This document shows, one piece after another, positions 28,767 to 37,000 of a stretch of DNA of 64,000 nucleotides. Numbering within the stretch: the stretch's first letter is position 1; each line of letters starts with the position of its first letter. The notes beneath the pieces are model-generated. The model did no database searches, had not been told where the DNA came from, and saw only the letters and a program-made list of their open reading frames with translations. The stretch comes from Brevibacterium permense (GTDB lineage Bacteria > Actinomycetota > Actinomycetes > Actinomycetales > Brevibacteriaceae). The stretch covers positions 186,001 through 250,000 of the forward strand of contig NZ_JABSSX010000001.1 in the NCBI RefSeq assembly GCF_013280495.1. The letters are read 5' to 3'. Made by a program: the position numbers and the translations under genes.

Positions 28767-28879
28767 AGGGCACTGACCTCCCGAGTTGCAGAACGAAGCA
28801 GCACAGGGTGCCGGCCACCCAGCAGAATGGTCACAACATGCGCGCCGCATCCGGGCGCAGACGATGCAAAGGAGCACCC

Positions 28880-29320
28880 ATGACCACTTCCAATACCCAG
28901 TACGGACCTGACGCCGTGTTCGACAACCTCATCGGCGGCGCACGGGTGCCCAGCGATGATCGGTCGACGAATACGAACCCGTCCGATCCTTCCGATGTGA
29001 TCGGCCGCTACGCCCGCGCGGATGCCGCCACGGTCGCCTCGGTGATCGAGGTCGCCGACAACGACGAAGCGCTGTCCGTGGCCAACGTCACCGAGTTCGG
29101 ACTGTCCGCCGGCATCTTCACGTCCTCCCTGAAATATTCGGCCCACTTCAAGCGTTACGCCGACGCCGGGATGGTGATGGTCAATGCCCCGACGGCAGGA
29201 GCGGACTATCACGTGTCCTTCGGCGGACGGCAAGGGTCGAGCTATGGTCCCCGCGAACAGGCTCGGGCGGCACGCGAGTTCTTCACGGTGCACAAGACGG
29301 CCTATACGAACGTGAGCTGA
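28880..29320 (+). pseudogene. Aldehyde dehydrogenase remnant, internal in-frame deletion
   Basis: A 146-codon open frame. Residues 1-57 match an aldehyde dehydrogenase N-terminus (NLIGGARVP...NPSDPSDVIGRYARADA); residues ~58-146 match its C-terminus (VANVTEFGLSAGIFTSSL, AGMVMVNAPTAGADYHVSFGGRQGSSYGPREQ). The ~330 residues between, with the catalytic Cys and Glu, are missing without a frameshift. It resembles the ketoglutarate-semialdehyde dehydrogenase branch. AAGGAG before ATG 28880 is kept, so it may be expressed, but it cannot be an active dehydrogenase. Confidence 0.85.
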
Positions 29321-29583
29321 ACAGACCGGTGCGAATTCTTCCCGAACGGGCAGATGCACACCCTGATCGAACCGTCAGGCGCTGACCGAGGCCGCGACCG
29401 GGATGGGGCGATTCCTCGACTCACGGGAAATGCTGAACGCACGATAGGATTGGGGCAGATCGCAACGGCCGCGAACGGGTTCGCCTGTGCGGGGTGGGGC
29501 AGGGTCGGAACGACCCGAAATGGTGACAACGCCTGAAACGGTCGAAACGACCTGAAGACGAAGAGTGGAGTGGCTGGTCAGAA
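29321..29583 (+). promoter_or_regulatory. dtxR upstream region with two small hairpins
   Basis: 263 bp without a gene. A likely -10 TAGGAT at about 29444; further down GGGTCG-GAA-CGACCC (29502-29516) and GGTCG-AAA-CGACC (29540-29552) form two similar 3-nt-loop hairpins in the presumed leader. No DtxR/IdeR box is seen. Confidence 0.45.
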
Positions 29584-30270
29584 GTGAACGACCTCATTGA
29601 TACAACCGAGATGTACCTCAAATCGATCATCGAGCTCGAGGAACAGTCGATCGTGCCGTTGCGTGCCCGCATCGCCGAGCGCCTGGATCATTCCGGCCCG
29701 ACCGTGTCACAGACCGTGGCGCGGATGGAGCGCGACGGACTGCTCCACGTCGGCAACGATCGCCATCTCGAGCTCACTCCGGAGGGCCGGCGGATCGCCA
29801 CCGATGTCATGCGCAAGCACCGTCTGGCCGAGCGTCTCCTCTCCGATGTCGTCGGACTCGAATGGGAGCTCGTCCACGACGAGGCCTGCCGCTGGGAGCA
29901 CGTGATGAGCGAGCAGGTCGAGCGCAAGCTCGTGACGCTGCTCTCGGAGACCTCCACCGGGCCCTACGGCAACCCGATCCCAGGACTCGACGTCATCGGC
30001 GGCGAAGCCTCGAAGTCCACCGACGTCATCGACCTCGCCACGGCGGTCGGCCGGGACGGTGCGAAGAAGCTGACGATCGCCTGGCTGGCCGAACCCCTTC
30101 AGGTCGATATCCATCTGCTTCAGCAGTTCCAGGTCGCCGGCGTCCTGCCGGGCAGCGACGTCGAGATCTCTCGCAACGGCGAATACATCACCGTGCAGGT
30201 GCCCGGCGCGCAGGACGTACTCGACCTGCCGGTCGAGACCGCCTCGCACGTCTTCGCCTACCGCAGCTGA
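29584..30270 (+). CDS. DtxR/IdeR-family metal-dependent repressor
   Basis: 228 residues from GTG. N-terminal winged helix (TTEMYLKSIIELEEQ, RIAERLDHSGPTVSQTVARMERDGLL), metal-binding and dimerisation helices (HRLAERLLSDVVGLEWELVHDEACRWEHVMS) with the His, Glu and Cys metal ligands, and an SH3-like FeoA domain at the C-terminus. With Fe2+ it represses iron-uptake genes; the length and Cys-containing ligand set favour the IdeR rather than the MntR branch. The ribosome site is weak. Confidence 0.95.
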   Translation: MNDLIDTTEMYLKSIIELEEQSIVPLRARIAERLDHSGPTVSQTVARMERDGLLHVGNDRHLELTPEGRRIATDVMRKHRLAERLLSDVVGLEWELVHDEACRWEHVMSEQVERKLVTLLSETSTGPYGNPIPGLDVIGGEASKSTDVIDLATAVGRDGAKKLTIAWLAEPLQVDIHLLQQFQVAGVLPGSDVEISRNGEYITVQVPGAQDVLDLPVETASHVFAYRS

Positions 30271-30381
30271 GACGCCCAGGGGCCTCCGCCGATAGCGGCG
30301 AGACTGATTCTCGGCAAGGCGCCGAGACGCAGTCTCTGTGACGGCAACGCTGTGTCTCGATAACGACGAAACCGAGCAACG

Positions 30382-30419
30382 GTAACGAAAGAGCGGGTGC
30401 CTGAACCCCGATTCGTTAC
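30382..30419. other. Inverted repeat with GTAACGAA arms
   Basis: GTAACGAA (30382-30389) pairs with TTCGTTAC (30412-30419), with an inner GGGT / ACCC pair. About 110 nt after the dtxR stop. Either a terminator of dtxR or a protein-binding site; the arms resemble half-sites of the MtrA type. Confidence 0.5.
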
Positions 30420-30435
30420 AAATCACTGTGATCTC

Positions 30436-30469
30436 TGACCCAGGGAGTGGTTCCTCCACCCCTGGGTCA
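30436..30469. terminator. Terminator hairpin after dtxR
   Basis: TGACCCAGG (30436-30444) pairs with CCTGGGTCA (30461-30469) with an inner GTGG/CCAC stem. Confidence 0.7.
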
Positions 30470-30565
30470 CGTCGTATAACGAGAAAATGTTACGAATATT
30501 TCAAGCCATTTAGAGCCTCTGACCTGCGGGTTTATGGAAAACATCACGGTTTCCCTCCGCTGGTT

Positions 30566-30602
30566 GTGACAAAAACGTGACAATCAGTCACCGATTGGTT
30601 AC
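30566..30602 (+). promoter_or_regulatory. Array of MtrA-like half-sites upstream of the NlpC/P60 gene
   Basis: GTGAC at 30566 and 30577, then GTCAC at 30587 and GTTAC at 30598: two direct repeats, each with 11-bp spacing, on the same strand. Eleven-bp direct repeats are the layout bound by OmpR-family regulators, and MtrA controls cell-wall hydrolases in Actinobacteria. Confidence 0.5.
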
Positions 30603-30691
30603 AGTTGTGGAGGTCGTTCACGCAGTGACGACTTCACAGCGAGATCCGAGCGCCACGCTCGCCGTGAGATACCAAGGACCGATAGTGGCGG

Positions 30692-30709
30692 TTGGCTGAG
30701 AGCAGCCAA
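30692..30709 (+). other. Leader hairpin before the NlpC/P60 gene
   Basis: TTGGCTG-AGAG-CAGCCAA, ending 19 nt before the GTG start, just ahead of the GAGAGGG ribosome site. It might affect translation. The rest of 30470-30691 has no gene. Confidence 0.45.
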
Positions 30710-30728
30710 TAGGGACGAGAGGGAAAAC

Positions 30729-31577
30729 GTGGCAACTAAGCAGCATGGCCGCCGCGCCGCCGATGCCAAGGTCAAGACTCCACTGACCGAACTCACTGAA
30801 CTTCTGAACGCCAACTCAGGCGTCTTCGGCCGTCGTGCAGCAGTTGTCGCTGCCAGCGGTGGTCTGCTGACCGCCGCAGTGATGCCGGCCGCCGGCCAGG
30901 GAGCCGACGACCAGAGCAAGGTCTCCGCAGAAGCCGAGACCACCCAGAAGGTCGACTTCGAGAACCAGACCGTCACCATCGGCGACGACTCGAACAGCAA
31001 GAAGGATAAGAAGGACGACGAGAAGTCCGATTCCTTCGGTGTCGAGAGCAAGGCCATCACCGCTGAGGCTGCTCCGAAGCCCAAGCCGAAGCCCAAGCCG
31101 GTCGAAACCTCCACTCCCTCCTCCGACGAATCCGCCGGAACCTCCGACGAATCCGCCGGAACCTCCGACGACACCGCCAACAGCGGATCGTCCGATTCGG
31201 GCGAGTCCGACTCCAAGGACTCGGGATCCATCGACGGATCCAAGGCCGAGCAGGTCCTCGCCTGGGCCCAGAAAGGCGTTGGAACCCCTTACGTCATGGG
31301 TGGAACCAGCCAGAGCGGCTGGGACTGCTCCGGCTACACCTCGTGGGTCTACAGCCACGTCGGCGTGAACCTGCCCCGCACCTCCGGTGCTCAGAAGGGT
31401 GCAGGCCAGATCGTCTCGCAGTCCGAAGCCAAGCCCGGCGACCTCATCTGGAAACCCGGCCACATCGGCATCTACGCCGGCGACGGACAGATGTACGATG
31501 CCGGTTCACCCGGATCCGGAACCTCGAAGCGCAGCTACAGCTGGATGGGCAACGTCACCTTCATCCGCGTTCTCTGA
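30729..31577 (+). CDS. Secreted NlpC/P60 cell-wall endopeptidase
   Basis: 282 residues from GTG. A twin-arginine-like export signal (FGRRAAVVAASGGLLTAAVMPA, ~34-55), a low-complexity spacer with KPKPKPKP and repeated DESAGTS (~60-170), and a C-terminal NlpC/P60 domain with Cys in GWDCSGYT and His in PGHIGIYAG. It cuts peptidoglycan stem peptides outside the cell. It has a long, structured upstream region with MtrA-like sites, and a strong terminator follows. Confidence 0.94.
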   Translation: MATKQHGRRAADAKVKTPLTELTELLNANSGVFGRRAAVVAASGGLLTAAVMPAAGQGADDQSKVSAEAETTQKVDFENQTVTIGDDSNSKKDKKDDEKSDSFGVESKAITAEAAPKPKPKPKPVETSTPSSDESAGTSDESAGTSDDTANSGSSDSGESDSKDSGSIDGSKAEQVLAWAQKGVGTPYVMGGTSQSGWDCSGYTSWVYSHVGVNLPRTSGAQKGAGQIVSQSEAKPGDLIWKPGHIGIYAGDGQMYDAGSPGSGTSKRSYSWMGNVTFIRVL

Positions 31578-31591
31578 TCTTCTTTCCGATT

Positions 31592-31633
31592 GCTCCCCGT
31601 ACGACTCGACGGTCCTCGAGTCGTACGGGGAGC
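31592..31633 (+). terminator. Strong terminator of the NlpC/P60 gene
   Basis: An 18-bp perfect stem (31592-31609 with 31616-31633; inner arm GTACGACTCGA) with a 6-nt loop, followed by TTTCG. Confidence 0.9.
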
Positions 31634-31776
31634 TTTCGTGTGCCCGGAAACTTCGGGCGCCCGCTCACACATACCAGATTCGGTGAACGGAAACCGAAGT
31701 TTCCGTGACGCGAGCCGTATGAATTGGGTCACGGGCGCGCGCGGCGTTACTCTGGAGAAGATTGAGTTCCATAAAT

Positions 31777-31844
31777 GGTGGACACCAAGTGGTGTCAACC
31801 GCTGATGCGAAGGAAAGCAGATGGGGCATAGTCGAATAATTCGA
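31777..31844. promoter_or_regulatory. Two palindromes upstream of the HNH gene
   Basis: GGTGGACACCA-AG-TGGTGTC (31777-31800 in full) is a near-perfect 24-bp palindrome with one mismatched pair, and TCGAA-TAA-TTCGA (31832-31844) is a second. The gap 31634-31993 has no gene; these are candidates for operators or a DNA-structure element. Confidence 0.5.
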
Positions 31845-31993
31845 ATAGCCGCTCCAGTCTCTGGTGCGGAGTTCATATCTGTCTCCGTGCCCTCTTTCCC
31901 AGGCGTCGTGCCCATGAGCACGGCGCCTTTTGTGTTCCCTGGGGCTGGGGCAGCCGGTTTCGGCCCAGTAGAGAAGAAGATGAGGGGCGAGAT

Positions 31994-32494
31994 ATGAAGA
32001 CTCTCGTGCTGAACGCCGGTTATGAACCGTTGTCGATCGTTCCGTTCACACGAGCCGTGGTGCTCGTGCTGACCGGAAAGGCGACAGTCCTGGCCGCAGA
32101 GGACATTCCGGTGAGATCCGAGCACATGAGTCTCGATCAGCCCTCCGTCATCCTGCTCACCCGCTATGTGCGCCCGCCGAACAACCGCCGCGTCTCGCTC
32201 TCCCGCCGCGGAGTCCTGCGTCGGGACGGCCACCGCTGCGCCTACTGCTCGAAACCGGCGTACACCGTCGACCATGTCGTCCCACGGTCCCGCGGAGGAG
32301 CGAACACGTGGGAGAATCTCGTCGCGTGCTGCCGCGAATGCAACAATCGCAAAGGCAATCGCACTCTCAGCGAGATCGGATGGAAGCTCAGCTTCCTGCC
32401 GCAGGAGCCCCGGCTCGGTCAGCTGTGGATGCGTGGGATCGACAAGCCCGTCGAGAAGTGGCGGCCATTCCTCGAGTACTCCAGCGCTGCCTGA
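31994..32494 (+). CDS. HNH endonuclease
   Basis: 166 residues. N-terminal region with LNAGYEPLSIVPFTRAVVLVL, then an HNH domain: GHRCAYCSKPAYTVDHVVPRSRGGANTWENLVACCRECNNRKGNRT, with the DH pair, the Asn and two CxxC zinc pairs. This solitary type is widespread in Actinobacteria; its DNA target is unknown, and I see no partner methylase. GAGGGG precedes ATG 31994. The 3' end is duplicated as a 22-bp tandem repeat. Confidence 0.93.
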   Translation: MKTLVLNAGYEPLSIVPFTRAVVLVLTGKATVLAAEDIPVRSEHMSLDQPSVILLTRYVRPPNNRRVSLSRRGVLRRDGHRCAYCSKPAYTVDHVVPRSRGGANTWENLVACCRECNNRKGNRTLSEIGWKLSFLPQEPRLGQLWMRGIDKPVEKWRPFLEYSSAA

Positions 32495-32521
32495 CAACAA
32501 CTCCAGCGCCGCCTGAAAACG
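32478..32521 (+). repeat. 22-bp tandem repeat spanning the HNH stop
   Basis: Units 32478-32499 and 32500-32521 share ACTCCAGCGCYGCCTGAMAA. The HNH stop TGA (32492-32494) is copied in unit 2, but out of frame by one base. Confidence 0.85.
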
Positions 32522-32661
32522 GGGCATCGTCCCAGATAGGGGACCGTGTTGTCCATATGTTGGCGCAATTCGGATAACGATGTGACATAGGTGAAGTTCT
32601 CACCGTCAATGTGCTCTAGGGTGGACGAAACAGAAGTTCGCTTCGACCCAAGGAGCTTGCG

Positions 32662-33726
32662 ATGAGTGAGCAGGATCGCCCACAGAACCCCGACCCGGCC
32701 CCGGCCGGTGAGCCCGAAGCCGTCATCGTCGGAATCGACGGTTCGCCGCCGAGCCGCAACGCCCTGGCCTGGGCGATCCAAGAGGCTCGCTCCCTGAACC
32801 GCCCGATCCGCCTCGTCGGCGCCTACACGATCCCGAGCGTGGCCGCAGCCGCCATCGATGTGTCCTATGTGCCCATCGACGACAGCTCGATCCGTGCGGC
32901 CGTGACGAACACCCTCAAGGAGGCCGCCGCCGAGGTGAAAGCCGCGGGTGTTCCCGTCGAGGCGGTCATCGAGATCGGAGACGCCGCCGGTGTGCTCATC
33001 GACGAATCGAAGACCGGCTGCCTCACCGTCGTCGGCTCCCGCGGGCGCGGCGGCTTCGCCGGTCGTCTCCTCGGCACGGTCTCGAGCGCTCTGCCGGCGC
33101 ACTCCGCGTGTCCGACGGTCGTCGTCCCCTCCTGCTGGGACAACCAGGCCGAGCGCCCCGCGCACCCGACCTCGTCGCGGCCGATCCGACAGGACGGCGT
33201 CGAGGTCGAAACCCACGACCCCAACGCCGAGTCGATCGAAGGTCTGCGCTTCGACGGGAAGGTCGTCGTCGGCGTCGACTCGCTCGGCGCCGAATCCCCG
33301 GCGCTGTGGAAGGCGGCCCGACTGGCTGTGCGCCGTGGCTCACCGCTGCATATCGTCGCCGTGATCACCACAACGGTCATCGGTCCCGAGTGGCTGCCGA
33401 GCACTGCCGACCTCGAACGCCTCGTCAACGAGGGCGCGGACAAACTCGTCGTCGCCAAACAGCGGCTGGCCGAGGAGTTCCCTGATCTCGACGTCACGTG
33501 GACGCTCTTCGACGGCCAGCCCGCCGAGGTGCTCGTCCGAGCCTCTGACACGGCCGAAGTGCTCGTCATCGGGTCGCGTGGCCGGGGTGGATTCGCCGGC
33601 CTCCTGCTCGGTTCGACCTCGCAGTCGGTGCTGCCGTACTCGCAGTGCCCGACGATGGTCGTCCGCGTCGCCCGCGATTACGGTCGCCGCAAGAGCAATG
33701 AGGCCCCGGCAGAGCCTGGTCTCTAG
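32662..33726 (+). CDS. Universal stress protein, two UspA domains
   Basis: 354 residues with tandem Usp domains (~22-155 and ~195-340). Both end in the ATP-binding G-2x-G-9x-G(S/T) motif: GSRGRGGFAGRLLGTVSSAL and GSRGRGGFAGLLLGSTSQSV. Mycobacterial homologues (DosR regulon) bind ATP and act in growth arrest and stress. AAGGAG lies 7 nt before ATG; a possible -10 TAGGGT is at 32617. It ends in a strong terminator. Confidence 0.95.
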   Translation: MSEQDRPQNPDPAPAGEPEAVIVGIDGSPPSRNALAWAIQEARSLNRPIRLVGAYTIPSVAAAAIDVSYVPIDDSSIRAAVTNTLKEAAAEVKAAGVPVEAVIEIGDAAGVLIDESKTGCLTVVGSRGRGGFAGRLLGTVSSALPAHSACPTVVVPSCWDNQAERPAHPTSSRPIRQDGVEVETHDPNAESIEGLRFDGKVVVGVDSLGAESPALWKAARLAVRRGSPLHIVAVITTTVIGPEWLPSTADLERLVNEGADKLVVAKQRLAEEFPDLDVTWTLFDGQPAEVLVRASDTAEVLVIGSRGRGGFAGLLLGSTSQSVLPYSQCPTMVVRVARDYGRRKSNEAPAEPGL

Positions 33727-33785
33727 AGTCCACCTGAGTCCGTGAATCCCGATCACGATGATCGGATGCTTCAGGCCGGCAGACA

Positions 33786-33828
33786 ATCACCGAGGCGGCC
33801 GATCGATACGATCGGCCGCCTCGGTGAT
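33786..33828. terminator. 20-bp stem terminator between usp and tRNA-Arg
   Basis: ATCACCGAGGCGGCCGATCG (33786-33805) pairs perfectly with its complement at 33809-33828, loop ATA. The stem contains the CCGAGGCGG motif on both strands. Confidence 0.85.
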
Positions 33829-33878
33829 GGTGGGTCTGGGCGACATCGGCAAGTGGATCTTGCTCGGACAGGTGGTTC

Positions 33879-33954
33879 TGGCGCCCCCGGGCAGATTCGA
33901 ACTGCCGACACCCGCTTTAGGAGAGCGGTGCTCTATCCCCTGAGCTACGGGGGC
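33879..33954 (-). tRNA. tRNA-Arg (anticodon CCT)
   Basis: A 76-nt cloverleaf on the minus strand with encoded CCA (33879-33881): acceptor GCCCCCG / CGGGGGC, D-arm AGCTCAGGGGATAGAGC, anticodon stem-loop CCGCT-CTCCTAA-AGCGG, and T-arm GTTCGAATC. The anticodon CCT reads AGG, a rare Arg codon in GC-rich genomes. No attachment-site duplication or integrase is seen nearby. Confidence 0.97.
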
Positions 33955-34061
33955 CAGGTGGTCATCCTCAACCACGATCACCCAGTGTAGCGTAGAAGAA
34001 ACCTCACTGTTCCACGGTGTGCCAGCACCTATTATGGACAGATTCTCGTTAGGGTCGAATT

Positions 34062-37000
34062 GTGTCGGATTCCGTTAGAGACGAACAGTTCCCAGAACTC
34101 GGAGATGTCTTCGCCGAGTGGAAGAAGCAGGCTGCCCATCTGGGCGGTCGCGACACCATGCTTCATTTCCGGGACTCCCGTGACGGAAGCATCGACCTCT
34201 CCGGCGCCCACCCCTCCGGCCTGGCACAGCTGCTGGCAGGGCGCGCCACCCGACTCTCCAGCCTCATTCGCGACCACGACATCCTCACGGATGCGCGCAG
34301 GCGAGCGAAATCCATCCGGTCGAAGGCAGAGCAGCTCGACAACGAACGCGGCATCCGCACCGCCCATCTGGCGCTCGGATTCGCTTCGTGGACGGAAAAG
34401 GACGCGAAGTTCAAGTTCAACGCCCCCGTCGTCATGCGCCATATCACGCTGGTGCCTCGTGGTTCCCGAGTCGAGGACTACGAGATCGTGCTCGACAACG
34501 AGATCACGATCAATCCCGCTCTCGTCCAGCATCTGCGGGAGGAATACGACCTCGACGTGCCCGTCGACGAATGGGTCGACGCGACCGGCGGACCGCACGG
34601 CTTCGACCCGGGTCCGGCTCTCGACCGTCTGCGCGATCTGGGGCAGAACGTGCCCGGTCTGCGGATCAACCACCGCCTGATCATCTCGACGTTCGCAAAC
34701 ATTGCGAACCCGTTCTCCACCGACTACCTGCCTACCCAGCATCCCGTCCTGCGGGCGCTGGCCGGCGACGAGGACGTGCGTGCCTCCCTCGGCGGGCCTT
34801 CGTATGTGCCGCAGCCGGGCGTCCTCCCGGACGAGAAGATCGCCGCCGCCGAGAAGGCCGAGGCCGAGCAGAAGCGAGCCGAAGCTAAGAGAGTCGCCGG
34901 TGTCGCTGCCGCCGCCGAATCCGCAGACGAGGACACCGAACCCGCAGGCGACGAGAAGTCAGCGCCGGAAGCGACCTCCGCGGACGCAGCGAAGTCCGGA
35001 GCTGAGTCGAAGACTGCGGAAACGGCAGAAGGCGACCTCGCCGAGGATGCTGCTGAGTCCGCTGATGAGTCGGCGACCAGCGGCGAGAAGACCGGTGAGA
35101 AGGCTGCGTCCGAGAAGCCTGCGGCCGAGAATGCTTCGGTCGAGGCATTTGCCGGTGCCGCTGATGCAGCGGATGCCGATGCCGATGAGGACTACGGTCA
35201 GCCGACCGTGCCGATCAGCGACGAACCACTCGACGCCGCAGAGCCGGTCACGGCCGCCGAGTCCGCCGTCGACACGACCACCGACGACGAGAAGACGTCG
35301 ACCGATGCCGAAGCCGTATCGGCGACCAAGTCTGAGAAGACAGCACCCGCGGCTGAAGCCGACGGTGAGGACGTCGTACCCGCTGCGCTTCAGGAGCCGA
35401 TCACCCCGCTTCCCGACCGGAAGCCGCAGGAGGAATTCCTCGTCATCGACGTCGACGGCGACCAGCAGGCCGTCGTCGACGCTGCCGTGTCCGGTCACTC
35501 CGTCGTCGTCGACACCCCGCCCGGGACCGGTGCCACACAGGTTGCCGTCGCCGTGGCCACCACACTGGCACACACCGGCAAGAGCGTCCTCTTCCTCGCG
35601 CAGACCTCCGATGCGCTCGACGATTTCTCTGCTCGCCTCGGCGAGGTCGGGCTCTCCGACTTCGCGGTCGACACCCGCGCTGGAACGGATGACATCCGCA
35701 AACAGCTCATCGGTCTCATCGCCTCGGCGGAGAAGTCCGAACGCCCGGACCTGTCCCACCTGCTGACCGAACTCAACGAACAGCGGGCGACCCTGGCCGA
35801 CCATGTCTCCTCCCTGCACCGCAGGCGCAAACCGTGGGACGTCTCCGTCTACGAAACCATGCAGCACCTCGCCGAACTCACCTCCGGCGATGACTCTCCG
35901 CAGACCCCGGTGCGCTTCGACGAGGATATTCTCGGCGCCAGTGACGACCGTCGGAACATCCTGCGCGGCAAACTCGGTGAACTTGCCGGACTGGGCGCCT
36001 TCACCCTCGATGTCGAAGACACCGTCTGGTTCGGAGCCGACCTCAAATCCGTCGCAGAGGCCGAAGCCGCGCGCACCGTGGCCGAACGCATCGGACGGAT
36101 GATCCCCGATCTCGTCGCAGCCACGGAACCGGTGCTGCAGAAGGCGAAACTCAACCCGCGCCGCAACGTCGACGACTGGTCCCGCGCCATCCGCGTGCTC
36201 CTGCGCGTGCGCAAGACGCTCGACAATTTCGCCCCAGACATCTACGACCACCGCCTCGATGACCTCATCGCCGCCACCGGCACACCCGAATACCGGGCCG
36301 ATGTCGGCGTCGAGATGGGCATGATGCAGCGCCGTCGACTGAAGAAGTCGGCTGCGGAGTTCCTCCGCCCCGGGGCCGAGGTGGGTGACCTCCACGAGGC
36401 CCTCATCGACGTCCGCGCCCAGCGGGTCATCCTCTCGGACCTCGCCGGACATGACGGTCGCCCGCAGATCCCGCGCGGCGTGCTCGAAGCCGACGAGATC
36501 CTCCAGAGCCTCGAAGCCGATATGGCCAAGCTGGCCCCGATCCTCGAGACCACCCCGGACGGCGGGGACCTCGGATCTATGCTCATTGAGGAGCTTCAGG
36601 CACGTGCCGAAGCGATGGGCAGCGATTCGGAGAACCTCGCCGATCTGCCCGAACGCTCCCGCCTGCAGCGTGAACTCGACGGCGAGGGCCTCGGCGATCT
36701 CATGGCCGATCTGCGCCGACGCAAGGTCGACGAGTCACTCGTCGGCCCCGAATTCGATCTCGCCTATTGGGCCTCCGTGCTGCAGACCATGGCCGGTGAA
36801 GATCCTGCGATCGGCCGCCACGAGGGTGCCGCTCTCCACCAGGTCGCCGAAGGCTTCCGCGAGAACGACCGTGCCTTCGTCGCCGCAGGCGCCTCCCGAC
36901 TGCGCTTCAACCACGCGCAGGCATGGAAGCGCGGAATCGAATCCGATCCGATCGCCGCCGGAGTCATCAAGCAGGAGCTGCTGTCGAAGCACACCTCGAC

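Noticed and set aside
30271-30728. A possible c-di-AMP (ydaO-type) riboswitch upstream of the NlpC/P60 gene
   Set aside because: The position fits, but I cannot find the conserved ydaO cores (such as CCGACAGCTAAC or the 5' GCCGAATCC region). Hairpins and direct repeats explain the region better.
29321-30728. A DtxR/IdeR iron box near the dtxR gene
   Set aside because: No TTAGGTTAG-type palindrome could be found in either flank.
34959-36452. Long minus-strand open frame inside the giant helicase-like gene
   Set aside because: A shadow of the GC-rich plus-strand frame, dominated by Arg/Gly/Val, with no promoter.
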